Source: Sipunculus nudus
Lineage: Eukaryota; Annelida; Sipuncula; Golfingiida; Sipunculidae
NCBI GenBank assembly: GCA_026874595.1
Contig: CM049306.1
Location: 18,093,019 to 18,157,018 of the forward strand
Direction: 5' to 3'
DNA length: 64,000 bases
Shown here: one piece after another, positions 60,627-64,000 of the stretch
How the letters are laid out: each line of letters starts with the position of its first letter
Numbering within the stretch: position 1 is the first letter of the stretch
Notes under the pieces: model-generated
What the model was told of the DNA's origin: nothing
What the model saw: only the letters and a program-made list of their open reading frames with translations
Databases searched by the model: none
Made by a program: the position numbers and the translations under genes

Positions 60627-62370
60627 TAGCCCCTCGCAACGACGTTGCGAAGGGGATATAGTAACGCCTCTGTTCGTGCGTCCGTCTGTCCGTCTTTCCG
60701 TCTGTCCGTCCGGAATTGGCTTTTTGGATCTTTCAAGCCAAACCGTTTGACCAAAACCATTCATCTTGCACATATGGCTCACCCACCCATGGATGAAGAA
60801 CCCTATCGCTTTGAGGTCACGGGGTCAAAGGTTACGGCCACAGGGCTCACTTCTTGAAAAAGCTTGTGGACCCATTTAAAGCCAAACTGTTTGACCAAAA
60901 CCTTTCATCTTGCGCATATGGCTCTACCATCAATGGATAAGGACCCCTATTGATTTTGAGGTCACGGGTTCAAAGGTCACGGCCACAGGTCCCACTTCTT
61001 GAAAAAAGCTTCTGGACCCATTTAAAGGCAAACCGTTTGACCAAAACCTTTCATCTTACACATATGGCTCACCCACCCATAGATGAAGAACCCTTTTGAT
61101 TTTGAGGTCACGGTGTGAAAGGTTACGGCCACAGGTCCCACTTCTTGAAAAAGCTTGTGGACCCATTTAAAGCCAAACTGTTTGACCAAAACCTTTCACC
61201 TTGCACATATGGCTCACCCACCCATGGATGAAGACCCCTATCGATTTTGAGGTCACGGGGTCATAGCTCACGGCCACAGGTCCCACTTCTTGAAAAAGCT
61301 TGTGGACCCATTTTAGGCCAAACCGTTCAACCAAAACCTTTCATCTTGCACATATAGCCCACCCACCAATATGGATGAAGACTTCTATCAATTTTGAGGT
61401 CACGGGGTCAAAGGACATGGGCACAGTGCCGACTTCTTGAAATAGCTTTTGAACCGATTTAAAGGCAAACCGTTTGACCAAAACCTTTCATCTTACACAT
61501 ATGGCTTCTCGACCCATCGATGAAGACCCCTATTGATTTTGAGTTCATGGGGTCAAAGGTTACGGCCACAGGTCTCACTTCTTGAAAAAGCTTGTGGACC
61601 CATTTTAGGCCAAACCGTTTACCCCAAAACCTTTCATCTTGCACATATGGCCCACCGACCCATGGATGAAGAATTCTATCCATTTTGAGGTCACGGGGTC
61701 AAAGGACTTGGCCACAGTGCCGACTTCTTGAAATAGATTGTGAACCGATTTAAAGGCAACCCGTTTGACCAAAACCTTTTATCTTACACATATGGCTCCC
61801 CCACCCATAGATGAAGAAACCTTTCGATTTTGAGGTCACTGGGTCAAAAGTTACGGCCACAGGGCCCACTTCTTGAAAAAGCTTGTGCACCCATTTAAAG
61901 CCGAACCGCTTGACCAAAACCTTTCATCTTGCACATATGTCTCACCCAGCTATGGATGAAGACCCCTTTTGATTTTGAGGTCACGGGGTCAAAGGTCACG
62001 GCCACAGGGCCCACTTCTTGAAAAAGTTTTGGACCCATTTAAAGCCAAACTGTTTAACCAAAACGTTTCATCTTGCACATATGCCTCACCCACCCATGGA
62101 TGAAGACGCCTATCGATTTTGATGTCACGGGGTCAAAGGTCCCGGCAACAGGGCCCACTTCTTGAAAAAGCTTGTGCACCCATTTAAAGCCAAACTGTTT
62201 GACCAAAACTTTCATCTTGCACATATAGCCCACCCACCCATGGATGAAAACCCCTATCGATTTTGAGGTCACGGGGTCAAAGGTTACGGCCACAGGTCCC
62301 ACTTCTTGAAAAAGCTTGTGGACCTATTTGAAGCCAAACCGTTTAAACAAAACCTTTCATCTTGCACATA
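60627..62370. mobile_element. Pearl/HINE-like element: hairpin, (CCGT/CTGT)n tract and ~146-bp tandem core
   Basis: A hairpin at 60630-60655 (CGCAACG-A-CGTTGCG inside CCCC/GGGG) precedes a CGTCCGTCTGTCCGTC tract (60675-60711). About 12 units follow, ~146 bp long (CACTTCTTGAAAAAGC at about 60848, 60993 and 61139). Each unit has AAACCGTTTGACCAAAACCT, CATCTTGCACATATGGC and GAGGTCACGGGGTCAAAGGT in that order. It ends ~135 bp before exon 2 of gene B. Confidence 0.72.
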
Positions 62371-62504
62371 ATCAGTAGCCTCTTTAGAAGCGCAAGATTT
62401 CCGCTGCCTCGAGAGCGTACCCCCCCCCCGCCCTTCATGCCCTATAACCTAAACCCCAATGCCATATTAGTGAATATTTAAAGCATGTTTTTTTTTCTTT
62501 ACAG

Positions 62505-62743
62505 CCGCTAAAATGGTGAAGGTCATTGAATCAGGAGATCTATCAATACCTACCCTGGAGGCTAAATTTTCAAGTGTACAAGTTGGTGGTAGATGGCGCC
62601 CGACGTCATGCAAAGCTGTCCAGAGAGTGGCAATAATAGTTCCCTACAGAGAACGCGAGAGGGAGTTACAAGTCTTCCTGAACCACATGCATCCATTCTT
62701 GCAACGGCAAAATCTGGATTACACTGTCTTCATTATAGAACAA
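62505..62743 (+). CDS. Gene B exon 2: start of the GT7 catalytic domain (rest of the gene beyond the window)
   Basis: A pyrimidine-rich tract and TTTACAG precede the exon, and GTGAGT follows it. It enters in phase 1 and leaves in phase 0, exactly as exon 2 of gene A does. It contains SGDLSIPTLEAKFSSVQVGG, then RWRPTSCKAVQ, VAIIVPYRERE and FLNHMHPFLQRQNLDYTVFI. The PYRER segment is the UDP-contact loop. Compared with gene A the exon is two codons longer at its 5' end, with conservative replacements elsewhere. No later exon is seen between 62744 and 64000, which holds only repeats, so the DVD and GWG exons must lie to the right. Confidence 0.92.
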
Positions 62744-63215
62744 GTGAGTGGTTATTTTTTCTTATTTACTTTTTTCATCTTAATTAAATGTCTTTAGTTG
62801 TTTGCATCACTTGCATCACAGACGCAACTTTTTGATCAAATAAAAGGCCAAGTAAAATCAGTATTATAATTGACGGTGGTGCTACTCGTCATTGTCACAC
62901 AACTATCCCTCGAATGTCCATATTTGGTCCCCAATTGTCGAGAACTCAGCCTAGTGTGCTCTAAGGGGGTTCATTTCTCATATTTGCACCATGAATTCTG
63001 AGAAATTTGAGCTCTTTACGTGAAGGAGATATTGCAGCGCCATCCATCAGCACCTACATATACATGACCTAAAACTAGACATTTCTTGGCACCGCAGGTG
63101 CCAGAGTATCCCTAGACATAGTAGCCCCCCCCCCCCTTTAAGAACAGACCCCCATTTTTAGCAGCATATACTGACACTTGGCATATTTATTGTTTCTTCC
63201 ATCTAACAATCCACA

Positions 63216-64000
63216 ATCTTGTTGAAGATGTTGGTCCTGTGACCTTGATCTTTTTAAAGATGTGTCCTGTGACCTTGACCTTTGACCTCATGACCCCAAA
63301 ATCAATTTGGGTCTTGCTTTTTCCAATGGGACATATGCAAGTCAAGTTTGAAATCTATACATCAATAAAGCAGGAATGATCATCCAGAAACTAATTTTTT
63401 TTACAGGTGGCTCCTGTGACCTTCACCTTTGACCTTGTGACCTTAAATTGATAGTTTTCTTCCTCTCTTGGCAGGAGAACTATATGTGCAAGATGGAAGA
63501 TCTGAGATGAAATGTTTGGCTGAAAATGCATCCACATCTTTTTTAAGATGTGTCCTGTGACCTTGACCTTTGACCTCATGACCCTAAAATCAATTTTGGT
63601 CTTGCTTTTCCAATGGGACATATACAAGTCAAGTTTGAAAACCATACATCAATAAAAGCAGGAATTATCATCCAGAAACGAATTTTAAGACAGATGGCTC
63701 CAGTGACCTTCACCTTTGACCTTGTGACCTCAAAATTGATAGGGGTTTTTCACTCTTGGCAGGTGAACTATATGTGAAAGATGAAAGATCTGAGATGAAT
63801 TGTTTGGCTGAAAATGCATCCACAATCTTTATAAAGATGTGTCCTGTGACCTTGACCTTTGACCTAATGAACCCAAAATCAATTCGGGTCTTGCTTTTCC
63901 AATGGGTCAAATACAAGTCAAGTTTGAAATCCATACATCAATAAAAGAAGGAATTATCATCCAGAAACTAATTTTTGGACAGATGGCTCCTGTGACCTTC
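63216..64000. repeat. 289-bp tandem array running off the right edge
   Basis: TGTGTCCTGTGACCTTGACC occurs at 63261, 63549 and 63838 (288 and 289 bp apart). Each unit has TTTGACCTCATGACC or a variant, GGTCTTGCTTTTCCAATGGG and AATGCATCCAC. At least 2.6 copies are visible. Confidence 0.92.

Noticed and set aside
61459-62302. Minus-strand frames rich in GPVAVTFDPV and SIGVFIHGW
   Set aside because: They translate the 146-bp satellite and repeat with it; the periodic protein is a by-product.

Overview
The window is metazoan nuclear DNA. It is AT-rich, with very long introns, canonical GT/AG splice sites, about eighteen long (TA)n tracts and dense non-autonomous transposons. The repeat style points to a lophotrochozoan, most likely a mollusc and perhaps a bivalve: Helitron-type pearl/HINE-like elements with tandem cores, (ACGG/ACAG)n microsatellites and a terminal AGCTCAG.TGAC hairpin. 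That assignment is an inference, because no mitochondrial or ribosomal marker is present.

The only host genes I can support are two tandem, same-strand beta-1,4-galactosyltransferase-family (GT7) genes. Gene A (223-24318, +) appears complete: six coding exons with matching phases (1,0,2,2,2) encode a 440-residue type II Golgi glycosyltransferase with a signal anchor, VPYRDR, DVD and GWGAEDDD motifs, and an unusual Ser/Thr-rich C-terminal tail. Gene B (39712 to beyond the right edge, +) shows two alternative or duplicated first exons (39712-40006 and 42496-42757) and the homologous second exon (62505-62743); its catalytic exons lie outside the window. In both genes the first long intron is about 20 kb and holds most of the repeats. 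Gene A has an 86-bp tandem duplication over the acceptor of exon 5, which creates a decoy splice site.

Layout: 1-0.5 kb, exon 1 of A. 0.8-20.4 kb, intron 1 of A, with a foldback element (837-1713), a 79-bp LINE tail with a 14-bp target duplication (3505-3583), a hAT-like element packed with GAGTAC motifs (4637-6761), a 35-bp minisatellite (7.1-7.8 kb), a pearl-like tandem element (9.65-12.2 kb), a perfect 46-bp palindrome (16971) and two truncated transposons (18.6-19.7 kb). 20.4-24.3 kb, exons 2-6 of A. 24.3-39.7 kb, intergenic, with a 65-72 bp tandem array (26.6-27.4 kb) and a 3.3-kb long-TIR element with a perfect 8-bp target duplication (28402-31717). 39.7-62.5 kb, first exons and intron of B, with a CTGTAG-TIR element, two Ginger-like elements (TGTT...AACA ends, 4-bp TSDs, palindromic arrays, one with a decayed Ulp1-type protease) and a 4.4-kb pearl/HINE-like element. 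60.6-64 kb, two more tandem arrays whose units carry direct repeats of the nuclear-receptor half-site AGGTCA.

No rRNA, CRISPR array or intact transposase was found.
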